A DNA stretch of 32,343 bases from Micromonospora globbae (GCF_003610785.1 NZ_RAQQ01000036.1:1-32343), one strand, 5' to 3'; positions 1 to 8,864 are shown, counted from the stretch's first letter. The notes: a model not told the origin generated them from the sequence alone. Numbers and translations are program-made.

Positions 1-472
1 GGAACGGCCAGCCGCCGTAGAAGAAGACCACCGATCCGAGGACCGGACCGACCAGGCCCCTGCCCGGGAAGTCCAGGGAGTAACCGAACCAGTCCATCAC
101 CATGTGACTGGTCGCCACGATCGGCAGTGTCAGGGCGAGGCTGAGCCAGAACTTGCGGCGGAACTGCTCAGGATCATGCCCGGCGTGCTTGTCATGCCCA
201 CCGTGTCCCCCGTGACCCGCATGGCCGCCGTGGCCTGGGTGGTGGTGCCCGTCGTGGCCGTCGGCAGCCTCGACCCGCCCACCCTGGTGTGCCGCACCCG
301 GGTGGGGGTGGCCGTCGTGGTCGTGGTGCGGTGCCCGGGGTTGTGGCGTGGATGCGCCCGGGGCCGGACCGTGGTGTGGTGCCCGATGGTCGTGGCCCTC
401 GTGGGCGTGCGTCGGCGATGCCGCTTCCCCCACGCCGATCGCCTTCTCGTGTGCCGCGTGCTCGTTACTCAT
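1..472 (-). CDS. copB: CopB-like copper P-type ATPase, N-terminal part (cut by window edge)
   Basis: Reading leftwards from the ATG at 472-470 the frame stays open to base 1 (157 codons). The first ~110 residues are extremely rich in histidine and glycine (HAHEGHDH, HHDHDGHPH, HGGHAGHGGHGGHDKHAGH), followed by DPEQFRRKFWLSLALTLPIV, the start of the first membrane helix, and a second hydrophobic stretch ending VVFFYGGWPF. This matches CopB-type P1B ATPases, whose N terminus is a His-rich metal-binding tail and which export copper across the cytoplasmic membrane. The catalytic DKTGT and ion-site CPH/CPC motifs lie outside the window, so copper rather than another soft metal is inferred. A GGAGG ribosome-binding site precedes the ATG. 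Promoter and a CsoR-like operator lie at 495-521. It is divergent from the multicopper oxidase at 722. Confidence 0.82.
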   Translation of the reverse strand, partial: MSNEHAAHEKAIGVGEAASPTHAHEGHDHRAPHHGPAPGASTPQPRAPHHDHDGHPHPGAAHQGGRVEAADGHDGHHHPGHGGHAGHGGHGGHDKHAGHDPEQFRRKFWLSLALTLPIVATSHMVMDWFGYSLDFPGRGLVGPVLGSVVFFYGGWPF

Positions 473-494
473 ACCGTCCACCTCCACGCAGCAC

Positions 495-521
495 ACTATA
501 CCCCTAGGGGGTATCTGGCAA
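495..521 (-). promoter_or_regulatory. CsoR-like operator within the copB promoter
   Basis: ATACCCC-TAG-GGGGTAT (498-514) is a perfect 7-bp inverted repeat with a 3-nt spacer. It has the TACCCC/GGGGTA form known for the copper-sensing repressor CsoR. On the minus strand TTGCCA (521-516) and TATAGT (500-495) are spaced 15 bp and could be -35 and -10 boxes, so the dyad fills the spacer of the copB promoter. A repressor bound there would block transcription until copper releases it. The csoR gene itself is not in the window, and binding is inferred from the sequence. Confidence 0.72.
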
Positions 522-524
522 ACC

Positions 525-543
525 CCTACCCCCAAGAGGTAGG
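525..543. promoter_or_regulatory. Second, weaker copper-operator-like dyad
   Basis: CCTACC (525-530) and GGTAGG (538-543) form a perfect 6-bp inverted repeat around CCCAAGA, ten bases downstream of the clear CsoR-like dyad. The C-run/G-run with TA resembles a degenerate CsoR half-site pair. It may serve the divergent multicopper oxidase gene, but no good plus-strand -10/-35 pair was found beside it. Confidence 0.4.
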
Positions 544-721
544 AGGGCCGTGGCGCGGACCGCGCAGGGTCGACACGGCGTCACAGGACAGAAGGGTGTG
601 TTCCGAAGCACCCGATCGTGCCAACAAGTCCGCGAAACGGCCTCATGTGACTGGTTTGCGAAGAAAATCCAGGGGACAGGGGCGTGTGCCTGCCGCCGGT
701 GGAGTTCAGCGAGGAGCAGTC

Positions 722-2302
722 ATGGGACCGACGATCAGCCGCCGCCGGTTACTGGGTGCGGTCGCGGGCGCGGTAGGACTTGTCTCCACCAGTGGCGGTT
801 GGGACGGACCGGCGTTGCGTCCGCGGCTGGACGCGGCAGACGCCAACGTGGCTCCGGACGGCGCCGGCAGGCGGCTGACGATGGCCCTTCGGCCCCGCGC
901 CGTCACCCTCGACCTCGGCGGACCGCAGGTACACACCTGGGGATACACGGAGGACCTACCGGGCCCACTCATTCGCGCCCGGGCCGGCGACGTGCTGCGG
1001 GTCGACCTGGTCAACCATCTACCAGCGGATACCAGCGTGCACTGGCACGGCATCGCGCTGCGTAACGACATGGACGGGGTGCCGGGCCTGACGCAGCCGC
1101 CGATCGGGGCGGGTCGCCGATACACATACGAGTTCACCCTGCCCGACCCGGGCACGTACTTCTACCACCCGCACTCAGGGCTGCAGCTGGACCGCGCACT
1201 GTATGGGGTTCTCATTGTGGACGACCCGCACGAGGCCGGCCGCTACGACCACGAGTGGATCGTGGTGATCGACGACTGGATCGACGGTACGGGCCGCACT
1301 CCGGAGGACGTGCTCGCGGCGCTGCGGGAGATGAGCGGGCACGGCGGCACGCCGGGCATGCATCACGAAGGCGTCCACGGCGAGGACGACCCGGAGGACG
1401 CCCCCAGCTCTGGCCACGGAGGGCCTGCCACGAGCGGCCATGGCGGCACGGACACCGCTGACGCCGGCGGTCACGGCGATATGGGCGGGACCGAGATGAT
1501 GACCTCTCCCCTACTCGGCGGCGCCGGCGACGTCTCCTATCCACACCATCTCGTCAACGGTCGCGTGCCGACGGCGCCGAGGAGCTTTCGGGCCCGCCCC
1601 GGTGAGCGGGCGCGCATCCGTTTCATCAACGCCGGTTCGGACACGGCATACCGGGTGGCGCTCGCCGGACACCGGCTCACCGTGACCCACACCGACGGCT
1701 TCCCGGTCCATCCGGTCGCCACCGACGCGTTGATGCTCGGCATGGGCGAGCGCGTCGACGTCACAGTAGAGCTCGGCGACGGAGTATTCCCGCTGGTCGC
1801 TGCCGCAGAAGGCAAGAGCGGACAGGGCCTGGCGCTGGTGCGGACCGGCGCGGGCACGAGGCCACCGGCGACGATCCGGCCGGCGGAGCTGGACCGGCGG
1901 GTGCTTGACTCCGCGACCCTGCGCGCGGCCGAGAGCGTGGTTCTGGCCGCTCGGCGCCCGGACCGGGTGCACCGGCTGGAGCTGGGCGGGTCGATGATGC
2001 CCTACCGCTGGACCATCAATGGGGACGTCTTCCCCGACACGCAGCCACTGGCGGTCGAGCAGGGCGAGCGGGTGCGGCTGGAGTTCGTCAACCGCAGCGA
2101 CATGTTCCACCCGATGCACCTGCACGGGCACACCTTCGCTGTCGGCGCCGGTGGCGCCCGCAAGGACACAGTGATAGTCGTTCCCGACCAGACTGTGACC
2201 GTCGACTTCGACGCGGACAACCCGGGCCGTTGGATGACCCACTGCCACAACGCCTACCACGCGGAGACCGGGATGATGGCCACACTCGCCTACCGGACCT
2301 GA
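722..2302 (+). CDS. Tat-exported multicopper oxidase with His/Met-rich insert
   Basis: 526 residues. The start chosen is the ATG at 722, after GAGGAG, because it opens directly on a twin-arginine signal (SRRRLLGAVAGAVG); the open frame extends upstream to 104 but lacks protein-like sequence there. Three cupredoxin domains can be traced by the copper ligands: HWHG at 107-110, HPH at 149-151, HPMHLHGH from 463 and HCHNAYH from 507, giving type 1, 2 and 3 sites. A loop at about 202-262 is rich in His, Met and Gly, as in the CueO/CopA type, where such loops bind Cu(I). The likely role is oxidation of Cu(I) to the less toxic Cu(II) outside the membrane. It is divergent from the copB-like gene, and a strong terminator follows. 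The exact substrate cannot be told from sequence. Confidence 0.9.
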   Translation: MGPTISRRRLLGAVAGAVGLVSTSGGWDGPALRPRLDAADANVAPDGAGRRLTMALRPRAVTLDLGGPQVHTWGYTEDLPGPLIRARAGDVLRVDLVNHLPADTSVHWHGIALRNDMDGVPGLTQPPIGAGRRYTYEFTLPDPGTYFYHPHSGLQLDRALYGVLIVDDPHEAGRYDHEWIVVIDDWIDGTGRTPEDVLAALREMSGHGGTPGMHHEGVHGEDDPEDAPSSGHGGPATSGHGGTDTADAGGHGDMGGTEMMTSPLLGGAGDVSYPHHLVNGRVPTAPRSFRARPGERARIRFINAGSDTAYRVALAGHRLTVTHTDGFPVHPVATDALMLGMGERVDVTVELGDGVFPLVAAAEGKSGQGLALVRTGAGTRPPATIRPAELDRRVLDSATLRAAESVVLAARRPDRVHRLELGGSMMPYRWTINGDVFPDTQPLAVEQGERVRLEFVNRSDMFHPMHLHGHTFAVGAGGARKDTVIVVPDQTVTVDFDADNPGRWMTHCHNAYHAETGMMATLAYRT

Positions 2303-2395
2303 GCCGCGCGGCGAACGTCTGTCAACGGTCGGCAAGATCCGGCAGGCGAGGCGAAGGAGACCGCGAAGCAATACCGGCCCGGCCGCCACCGGCGA

Positions 2396-2440
2396 GCCGA
2401 CGCCGCGCTCGCACGGCGGCCGCAGGAGCGCGGCGTCGGC
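2396..2440. terminator. Bidirectional terminator hairpin
   Basis: GCCGACGCCGCGCTC (2396-2410) and GAGCGCGGCGTCGGC (2426-2440) form a perfect 15-bp stem with a 15-nt loop. It sits between the convergent oxidase gene (ends 2302) and the lysozyme-like gene (ends 2450), so it can serve both strands. There is no U-tract, which is common in GC-rich actinobacteria. Confidence 0.75.
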
Positions 2441-2449
2441 TGCCCAAGG

Positions 2450-3343
2450 TCAGGCGAGGACTGCGTCCACGACCTCGGTAGCCCGCCACTCGTGCTGGGC
2501 GTACAACCAGCCAAACGCCGACACCTGCACGGCCTGGGCCGCGACGGTCAACGGGAGGTCCTGCCAGCCGGGGATCTCCAGCAGGGCGGTGAGGAACTGG
2601 CGGGTGGCGAACTCGGGCTTCATCAGGTCCCGGACACTCCCCCAGCCCGTGCTCGGGCGCTGCTGGAAGAGGCCGACGGAGTCGTGGTCCCAGCCGACGG
2701 CCTGGTGCGGATAGTTCTGCGACTCGGGCAGCACACCGCTGGCGTAGTTGTAGAGGTTGCTCTCCTGCATCGCGGTGGCCACCGCGATCACCAGCGCCCG
2801 CCGCGGCACGCCCATCTCCTGGCCGGTGCGCACGATCATTGTGGCGTTGTCCATCTGGGCCCGGTCCAGCCCGGCCACCGGAACGATCCGCTTCGGCTTG
2901 GGCTTCGGCTTCGGCTCCGATTTCGACGTCGCCTTCGGCTTGGGTGCGGGCGTCGTTGACGGGGCGCTTTGTGGGGTGGGGGTTTCAGTGACCGCGGTGG
3001 CGGGCTGACGCGCCTGGCCACGGGAGGCGACGTCCGCCTCCGCGCGCTGGGCGATCTCCGCGCGTTGGTCCGGGGTGAATGACTCGCCGGCGGGGTCCGC
3101 GGCGATCAGGGTGACGCCCACCAGGCCGAGACAGCAGACAGCGCCGGTGGCCGCCGCCATCCGGGCCCGGCCAGGTCGGGCAGCGAGGAAGTTACCCAGG
3201 CTGCCGAGTCGGGTACCCAGCCGTCGGAGAGAGAGCCGGGACCACGGCCTACTGTCTGGCTGATCGGTGGAGTGGGAATCGTCCGAACGGTCAGCCGGGC
3301 CGGCGAGGCCGAGTGGGTCGTCGAGGTTGCCGTCGTTACGCAT
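2450..3343 (-). CDS. Membrane-anchored/secreted lysozyme-like protein
   Basis: 297 residues. A cytoplasmic N terminus of ~65 residues is followed by one hydrophobic segment (AAATGAVCCLGLVGVTLIAA), then a Pro/Lys/Thr linker (KPKATSKSEPKPKPKPKR) and a C-terminal globular domain. The latter has AMQESNL, SVGLFQQRPSTGWG and a WLYAQHEWRATEVVDAVLA tail, typical of a transglycosylase/lysozyme-fold family common in actinobacteria. The Glu of MQESNL is the likely catalytic acid. It probably acts on peptidoglycan outside the membrane. No good ribosome-binding site precedes the ATG at 3343. A direct-repeat motif (3371-3387) lies ~28 bases upstream of the start. Confidence 0.7.
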   Translation of the reverse strand: MRNDGNLDDPLGLAGPADRSDDSHSTDQPDSRPWSRLSLRRLGTRLGSLGNFLAARPGRARMAAATGAVCCLGLVGVTLIAADPAGESFTPDQRAEIAQRAEADVASRGQARQPATAVTETPTPQSAPSTTPAPKPKATSKSEPKPKPKPKRIVPVAGLDRAQMDNATMIVRTGQEMGVPRRALVIAVATAMQESNLYNYASGVLPESQNYPHQAVGWDHDSVGLFQQRPSTGWGSVRDLMKPEFATRQFLTALLEIPGWQDLPLTVAAQAVQVSAFGWLYAQHEWRATEVVDAVLA

Positions 3344-3697
3344 CCGCAGAGGCTAGGCATAAGAAACCATGGTCACCGAGGGTGATCGGGTGGCGGTTCT
3401 CACACTTCAGGGCTCCGCAATGGGACTGTCCACATCAGCCCGGCGGTGCGCGTACGGATGCTCGCCATCCAGCCATTTCGCCCTTCCATGGATTGGCCGA
3501 CAGCGTTCGGCATGAACGGGGCGGGCGAAGCTTCCCCGCAAGATGATCCACTAACTCGGCCATCCAGGTGATGTCGGACTCCATCGGGTGGGGGTGGAAA
3601 GATGCCCAATCTGTGGATGTAGCCGCATTTGATCATCGGTTCGGGGTCGCCGCTCACCGGCGGTTCTCCTGCCGCTCACCACAGCGCTTCCTACTGC
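3344..3697. other. 354-bp gap between the lysozyme-like gene and nuoN
   Basis: No convincing gene. The lysozyme-like gene on the minus strand must be transcribed from here, and the nuo operon ends here. The motif GGTCACCGAGGGTGATC (3371-3387) recurs at 16702. Near the operon end gccgctcacc is repeated (about 3649 and 3674) around a short GC-rich hairpin, a possible weak terminator. An 85-codon minus frame (3400-3657) has no recognisable features and is not called. Confidence 0.5.
3371..3387. promoter_or_regulatory. GGTSACCGAGGGTGA motif, copy 1
   Basis: GGTCACCGAGGGTGATC contains GGTSAC and GGTGAY half-elements starting 10 bp apart, and can also be read as an imperfect dyad around GAG. It lies ~28 bp upstream of the lysozyme-like start. 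A near-identical 17-mer is at 16702-16718 between two NlpC/P60 genes. One-turn-spaced direct repeats suit an OmpR-type response regulator such as MtrA; this assignment is inference. Confidence 0.4.
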
Positions 3698-5125
3698 TCA
3701 GATGCCGGCCGCGGCATCCCAGACCAAGCCTGCGGCTACGCCCACCGCGAGGCTGAGCGCCGCAGCTGTCACCGCGAGCCTCGCCGACCACCGCCTTGCC
3801 GGCACCTTCATCGGGGAGTGATCACTGCCGAACGGTGCCGGCGCGGGGTCGCGGTAGGCCGGGACGATCCAGCGCAGGTAATAGAAGAGGCTGATCACGC
3901 TGTTGATGAAGACCACGATGGCGAGCCAGGCGTACCCGCCGTCCCAGGCGGCGGTCGCGGTGGTGAGCTTCCCGACGAACACCGCGGTGGGTGGGGTGCC
4001 GACGAGGCCTAGCAGCGCTACCAGCAGGGCCGCGGCAAGCGCCGCGTGATGGGAGGCCAGGCCGCGGTAGTCGGTGAGGTTGCGGTGCTGTGGCAGGGCC
4101 GCGCTAACCGCGAACGCGGCGATGTTGGTGACCGTGTAGCCGGCCAGGTAGAGCAGCAGCGAGGGAAGCGCGAGCTCGCTGTGGTCGACGGCTACGACAG
4201 GGACCACGACGAAACCCACCTGGCTGACGGTTGACCAGCCGAGCAGCCGGCGGGGGTCGGACTGCCAGTAGGCGGCGAGGTTGCCCAGGGTCATGCTGAC
4301 CGCCGCGATGACGGCCACCACGATCGGCCAGGAGGTGGACGGTGGCAGCACGGTGGCGAGCCGATAAACCGCGAGCAGCGCGCCGATCTTGGGGACAGTG
4401 GTCAGGAACGTCGCCGCCGTGGCGCTCGCGCCCTGGGCGGCGTCAGGCACCCAGAAGTGGGCCGGTACACCGCCGGCCTTGAACATCAAACCGGCGACCA
4501 GGGCGACCACCGCGACGGTGGCGACGGACCGGGACGCGTCGGGCAGCCGCACGGTGAGCTCGGCGTATCCGGTGGTCCCGGCCAGCCCGGACAGGATCGT
4601 CACCCCGAGCAGGAGCAGGATGCCGAAAAGCGCACCCATCAAATACGTCTTCATGGCCGCCTCGGCGCTCTCGGGGGTTGTAGCGAGACCGATCAGCGCG
4701 TAGAGCGGGATGCTGGCGAGCAGGAAGCCGACGGCTAGGACAAGCAGGTCGTTCGCGCCGGCGAGCAGCACAGCACCAGCGGTGGAGAAGAGCAGCAGGG
4801 CGTATGTCTCACTTTCTCGCGGGCTGCCGGAGATTTCGTCGGCGGCGATCGCGAGGATGAGTAGGGTGCCTGTGGCGGCGATGACGCGGGCGAACCCGGT
4901 GGCGGTGTCGACGCTGAACGAATCGTCGAAGGCGCTCGTCGCCGGATGGCGCAGCTGTATGGCTGCGGCACTGATCGCGCCGACCAGCACGGCGATGGTG
5001 ACAGCGCGGATGAGCCACTGCCGGTGGCGGGGAACGAAGGAGCCCCCGATCAGCGTCGTGAAGGCGCCGCCGGCGAGCAGCATCTCGGGGAGCAGCAACC
5101 CTGGCCGCATCATCTCCGATTCCAC
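3698..5125 (-). CDS. nuoN: NuoN-like proton-translocating subunit
   Basis: About 475 residues, nearly all membrane helices, the usual length for NuoN. The antiporter-family signature is clear: the lysine of GLMFKAGGVPAHFWVPDA, the TTVPKIGALL stretch, and RRLLGWSTVSQVGFV after the cytoplasmic loop. These are the conserved channel lysines of NuoL/M/N. The start shown is GTG at 5125, four bases after the nuoM stop. ATGs at 5113 and 5110 just behind GGAG are equally possible. It is the last gene of the operon. A role in moving protons across the membrane is expected from the family; what drives it is unclear because redox subunits are missing (see the NuoB/D-like gene). Confidence 0.88.
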   Translation of the reverse strand: MESEMMRPGLLLPEMLLAGGAFTTLIGGSFVPRHRQWLIRAVTIAVLVGAISAAAIQLRHPATSAFDDSFSVDTATGFARVIAATGTLLILAIAADEISGSPRESETYALLLFSTAGAVLLAGANDLLVLAVGFLLASIPLYALIGLATTPESAEAAMKTYLMGALFGILLLLGVTILSGLAGTTGYAELTVRLPDASRSVATVAVVALVAGLMFKAGGVPAHFWVPDAAQGASATAATFLTTVPKIGALLAVYRLATVLPPSTSWPIVVAVIAAVSMTLGNLAAYWQSDPRRLLGWSTVSQVGFVVVPVVAVDHSELALPSLLLYLAGYTVTNIAAFAVSAALPQHRNLTDYRGLASHHAALAAALLVALLGLVGTPPTAVFVGKLTTATAAWDGGYAWLAIVVFINSVISLFYYLRWIVPAYRDPAPAPFGSDHSPMKVPARRWSARLAVTAAALSLAVGVAAGLVWDAAAGI

Positions 5126-5129
5126 CTGG

Positions 5130-6620
5130 TCACCGCCCGAGCAGGCCGATGACGGTTTGCGCGGCAGGTTCGATGACGTCGAGCAGGGGGCGCGGCAGGA
5201 CGCCGATCAGGAGCGAGAGCAACAGCAGCGGCCCGATGGACCACCGCTCGCCGGCACGCAGGTCGGCGAAGCCGACCGACTTGCCGCGGATCTCGCCGGT
5301 GAAGACGCGTTGTAGCGCGCGCAGGAACAGGGCGGCGGTGATCAGGATTCCGAGCAAAGCGACGGCGGTGGCGGGAGCCGCGGCGATGCTGCCGGTGAAG
5401 ATCTGGAATTCGGCGATGAACCCGGAGAAAGCAGGCAGTCCGAGGGATGCGAAGGCCCCAACGGCGAAGAGAGTGGCGAAGGCCGGCGCGGCGGCTGCCA
5501 GACCCCCATACTCGTGCACGTCGTAGGTACCGGCGCGCTCGCGCAGGACGCCGGCGAGCAGGAACAACGCGGCGGTGATGAGTCCGTGGCTGACCATCTG
5601 CGTGACCGCGCCGCTGACCGCCACGGTTCGGGCCTGGGCGGTGTCATTGGCGGCCAGGCCTGCGACACCGACGGCCAGGACGATGTAGCCCATGTGGTTG
5701 ACCGACGTGTAGGCGACCATGCGCTTGAGGTTGGACTGGGCGAGCGCCACCAAGGCTCCGTAGATGACCGACACGACTCCGACGGTGATGATCACCCAGG
5801 CCCACGCGCGCCACGCCTGCGGCAGCATCGGCATGCCGATGCGAACGAAACCGTACGTGCCCATTTTCAGCAGCACCCCGGCAAGGACAGCGGAGCCGAC
5901 GGCGGGTGCGTCGGTGTGCGCGGGCGGCAGCCAGGTGTGGAACGGCACCGTCGGTGTCTTGACCGCCAGTCCGAGCAGGATCGCGGCGAGCACCAGCCCG
6001 CCGGCGAGGGGCCGGCCGGCCAGCGGGGTGGCGGCGACGAGCTGTGGCATGTCGAAGGTGTGCGGGTCGGCCGCGACGTAGAGGCCAATGAAGCCGGCCA
6101 GCAGTGCGAGCGAGCCGAGGAAGGTGTACAGGAAGAACTTCAGGGCCGAGTGGGCCTGGTTGCCGTGACCCCAACCGGCGATGACGAAGAACATGCCGAC
6201 GATCGACAGGTCGAAGAAGACGAAGAACAGGATCAGGTCGGCGGCCACGAACACGCCGAGGCTCACACTCTGCAGGAACAGGAACAGCGCCGCCTGCCCT
6301 CGCGGCCGGTGACGTTCCCGCAGCGCATACACCGCGCAGGCAAGAAAAATCACTGCGGTCATCGCCACCAGCGGTAGCGACAATCCGTCCACGCCCACGT
6401 GGTAGCTGCTGTTCACACCGGGGATCCAGGGGACCTGTTGGCTGGAGTCCAGTCCGCCTGCCGGTGGGGTGTCGTAGCGCACCCAGAGGACGGCGACTAG
6501 GGCGAGGTCGACGGCGCTCACCGCGACCCAGGCCCAGCGTGCGGGGGTGTCCCCCAAACGTGGCACGGCGACAAGCGCGACTGCGGCGGCCAGGGGCAGG
6601 AAGACGATCACGCTGAGCAT
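5130..6620 (-). CDS. nuoM: NuoM-like proton-translocating subunit
   Basis: 496 residues from the ATG at 6620 (MLSVIVFLPLAAAVALV), with the nuoL stop five bases before it. Fourteen or so membrane helices are expected. Conserved features include GVDGLSLPLVAMT near the N terminus, the lysines of GLAVKTPTVPFHTWLP and LLKMGTYGFVR, and LKRMVAYTSVNHMGY. These are the family's proton-channel residues and appear intact. The open frame extends upstream to 6866, but that part is the antisense of nuoL and is not protein-like. It belongs to the complex-I-like operon. Confidence 0.92.
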   Translation of the reverse strand: MLSVIVFLPLAAAVALVAVPRLGDTPARWAWVAVSAVDLALVAVLWVRYDTPPAGGLDSSQQVPWIPGVNSSYHVGVDGLSLPLVAMTAVIFLACAVYALRERHRPRGQAALFLFLQSVSLGVFVAADLILFFVFFDLSIVGMFFVIAGWGHGNQAHSALKFFLYTFLGSLALLAGFIGLYVAADPHTFDMPQLVAATPLAGRPLAGGLVLAAILLGLAVKTPTVPFHTWLPPAHTDAPAVGSAVLAGVLLKMGTYGFVRIGMPMLPQAWRAWAWVIITVGVVSVIYGALVALAQSNLKRMVAYTSVNHMGYIVLAVGVAGLAANDTAQARTVAVSGAVTQMVSHGLITAALFLLAGVLRERAGTYDVHEYGGLAAAAPAFATLFAVGAFASLGLPAFSGFIAEFQIFTGSIAAAPATAVALLGILITAALFLRALQRVFTGEIRGKSVGFADLRAGERWSIGPLLLLSLLIGVLPRPLLDVIEPAAQTVIGLLGR

Positions 6621-6624
6621 CTGC

Positions 6625-8565
6625 TCACCCCCACACCACGAGGACGACGACGCCGATGACCAGCACAACGACGGCCTGCCGGTAGTACTGGTGCAGCTGG
6701 CCGCTCTGCGGCCGTCGCGCGAGTTGCCCCAGCCGGCGCATCCCGGCGGCGAAGGCCTCCACGGCGCCATCGAGCCATCGGTCGTCGACCCGGCCCGCCC
6801 GACCGGCGGCGTGGACCGTGCTGGTCGCGGCCAGCTCCACCGCCCGGTCGAGCACCCGGTCGTCAAACGGCCCGACCTGCTGGGCCAGCCTCAATAGCAC
6901 CCCTGCCAGGCCGGTCACGGTCCGGTCCAGCACCCGGTCGTCGAAGCGGGCCAGCGCCTCGGCGCAGCGCTGCGTCGGCCGGACAACCAGGACATGCGCC
7001 GCGTTCTCCAGCCCCAGCCAGCGCAGCGCCCACCGCGGTTGAGGGACTGGGCGGCGGGCGACCGTCACGACGACGGCCAGCGCGATCGCCCCCGATACCG
7101 CGAGTTCGAGCACTGATGTGTGGACCTCGCCGGGCCGCCCGACGGCCGCCGCGACTGTGGTGCCGAGCGGTGGAAGCGTCAGCAGTCCGGCGTAGCCCGC
7201 GCCGACCGCGAGCAGGACCAGCGGGGCCTGCTCGAGGCGGCTCATCCGGCCGCTGCCTTTCTGCTCCCCGTTGCGGTGGGCGTCGACGTCGGACTGCTTG
7301 TTGGCGGGGACCCGCCGCCAGATGATCACGAGTACCTTGCCCGCGTAGGCCGCGGAGAGCGCCGACGCGGCCAGGCCAACGGCATAGAGCCACGGCGACT
7401 GGTCGAGGGCCTGGGTGAGGATGACGTCCTTGGTCGCCCACAGCGACAGCGGCGGGATCCCGGCCAGCGCTAGTGCGCCGACGCTCGCCGACCAACCGAC
7501 CAGTCGCCAGCGTGCGACGACTCCACGTAGGCCGGCGAGTTGCTTCGTGCCCAGCGCGGTCAGCCAGGCGCCGGCGGCGAGGAACAGCAGCGCCTTGGTG
7601 GCGGCGTGCGCGACCAAGTGCGCGACACCGCCTGTGACCGCTCCGGCACCGGCGGCCAGGACCACGAATCCGAGCTGGGCCGACGTGGAGGCGGCGAGGA
7701 GTTGTTTGAGGTCATGCTGGGCCAGTGCGACCGCGCCCAGCAGTAGCGCGGTCACTGCGCCCACCCACATCGTGGCCGGGCCCGCCCAGCTGGTCGCCGC
7801 GAGCAGCGGCTGTACCCGCAGCAGGAGGTAGCCGCCCATGGCCACCATCGCAGCTGAGTGCAGCAGGGCGCTGACCGAGCTTGGGCCGGCCATCGCCCGG
7901 GACAGCCAGAACGACACGGGCAACTGCGCGGCCTTACCCAGCGCCGCCACGATGATCCCTGCGGCGACCAGGTGCCGCCAGCCAGCGCTGGTGGCCGGTA
8001 GGTCAACCAGGGCCAGGCCGGCACCGCCCGCGAGGGCCGCGCCCGTGGCGACGTAGAGGCCCAAATCGGCGCCGCGAGTGGTAAGGAACGCGGTCAGACC
8101 GGCCGACACTCGGTCGTCGTCTCGCCACCAAAAGCCGATCAGCGCATAGGAAGCGGCTCCCATGATCTCCCAGGCGAACAGCAGCGTGGGTAGCGTGGCC
8201 GCGGTGGCGGTAAGCGCCACGGCGGCGGCGAACAGCAGCATCAGTCCGTGGAACCGGGCCCGGGAATGGTGAACCTCGCCCGCTGCGGCGAGCAGCACGA
8301 GCAGGGTGACCACCGTCAGCATTGGCAGCACCACGGCGGCGAGCCCATCGACCGTGAGTCCGAACCGGGCACCGGCCAGGAACGGCACCGACACGCTCGG
8401 CCGCGCGGCTGCGGCTACCACCGACAGCACCACCGACACGGTGGCGACGGCGAGCGACGCCGGAACGGCCATGCGCTCCGCTCGCCTGGCCAGGGCCAGC
8501 AGCGCACCCGCCACGGCTGGCACGACGACCAGCGACCACAGCGCCGCCTGCCCGAGCGCGTTCAT
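6625..8565 (-). CDS. nuoL: NuoL-like proton-translocating subunit with repeated C-terminal segment
   Basis: 646 residues. The ATG at 8565 overlaps the nuoK stop (ATGA). The antiporter core is present: FAWEIMGAASYALIGFWW with the channel glutamate, LGKAAQLPVSFWLSRAM with the lysine, GPSSVSALLHSAAMV, and HDLKQLLAASTSAQLGF. The C terminus carries three copies of a FDDRVLDRxV-like segment (ARFDDRVLDRTV, GPFDDRVLDRAV, GRVDDRWLDGAV) before the final QSGQLHQYYRQA helix. Ordinary NuoL has one such segment at the end of the lateral helix. The repeats probably lengthen the lateral connector that links antiporter subunits; that consequence is inference. Confidence 0.92.
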   Translation of the reverse strand: MNALGQAALWSLVVVPAVAGALLALARRAERMAVPASLAVATVSVVLSVVAAAARPSVSVPFLAGARFGLTVDGLAAVVLPMLTVVTLLVLLAAAGEVHHSRARFHGLMLLFAAAVALTATAATLPTLLFAWEIMGAASYALIGFWWRDDDRVSAGLTAFLTTRGADLGLYVATGAALAGGAGLALVDLPATSAGWRHLVAAGIIVAALGKAAQLPVSFWLSRAMAGPSSVSALLHSAAMVAMGGYLLLRVQPLLAATSWAGPATMWVGAVTALLLGAVALAQHDLKQLLAASTSAQLGFVVLAAGAGAVTGGVAHLVAHAATKALLFLAAGAWLTALGTKQLAGLRGVVARWRLVGWSASVGALALAGIPPLSLWATKDVILTQALDQSPWLYAVGLAASALSAAYAGKVLVIIWRRVPANKQSDVDAHRNGEQKGSGRMSRLEQAPLVLLAVGAGYAGLLTLPPLGTTVAAAVGRPGEVHTSVLELAVSGAIALAVVVTVARRPVPQPRWALRWLGLENAAHVLVVRPTQRCAEALARFDDRVLDRTVTGLAGVLLRLAQQVGPFDDRVLDRAVELAATSTVHAAGRAGRVDDRWLDGAVEAFAAGMRRLGQLARRPQSGQLHQYYRQAVVVLVIGVVVLVVWG

Positions 8566-8864
8566 CGGGACAGGTCCGCGGCCATGTCGGTCATGTCCGC
8601 GCGCCGTACCCGGTGTAGCGCGGTTGCCACGGCGAATCCCATCGCCATTTCCACGGTCATCGCCGCGATGATGACCAGCAACAGGACCTGTCCCGACGGG
8701 TCCGGCGAGAGGAACCACCAGAAGCCGGCGGCGGCGAGGATCAGGCCGTTGAGCATCAGCTCGAGCCCCATCATGACCATGACCACCACCTGCTGGGAGA
8801 GAGCGCCGTAGAGGCCGACGCTGAACAGGGCCGCGGCCACGAGCAGCACGGTCTGCAGGATCAC
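8562..8864 (-). CDS. nuoK: NuoK-like membrane subunit
   Basis: 100 residues, three membrane helices, standard length for NuoK. The start is GTG at 8864, overlapping the nuoJ stop by four bases (GTGA), with GGGAGG 11 bases upstream. The conserved glutamates of the family are seen in MMGLELMLNG (helix 2) and TVEMAMGFA (helix 3). It forms part of the E-channel in complex I. It overlaps nuoL by four bases, implying translational coupling. Confidence 0.93.
   Translation of the reverse strand: MILQTVLLVAAALFSVGLYGALSQQVVVMVMMGLELMLNGLILAAAGFWWFLSPDPSGQVLLLVIIAAMTVEMAMGFAVATALHRVRRADMTDMAADLSR

Noticed and set aside
104..721. Upstream extension of the multicopper oxidase frame
   Set aside because: It overlaps the divergent CopB-like coding sequence and the CsoR-like operator, has no protein-like character, and the Tat signal with a ribosome-binding site starts at 722.
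3400..3657. 85-codon minus-strand frame in the gap before nuoN
   Set aside because: No ribosome-binding site, no recognisable motif, and composition does not stand out.
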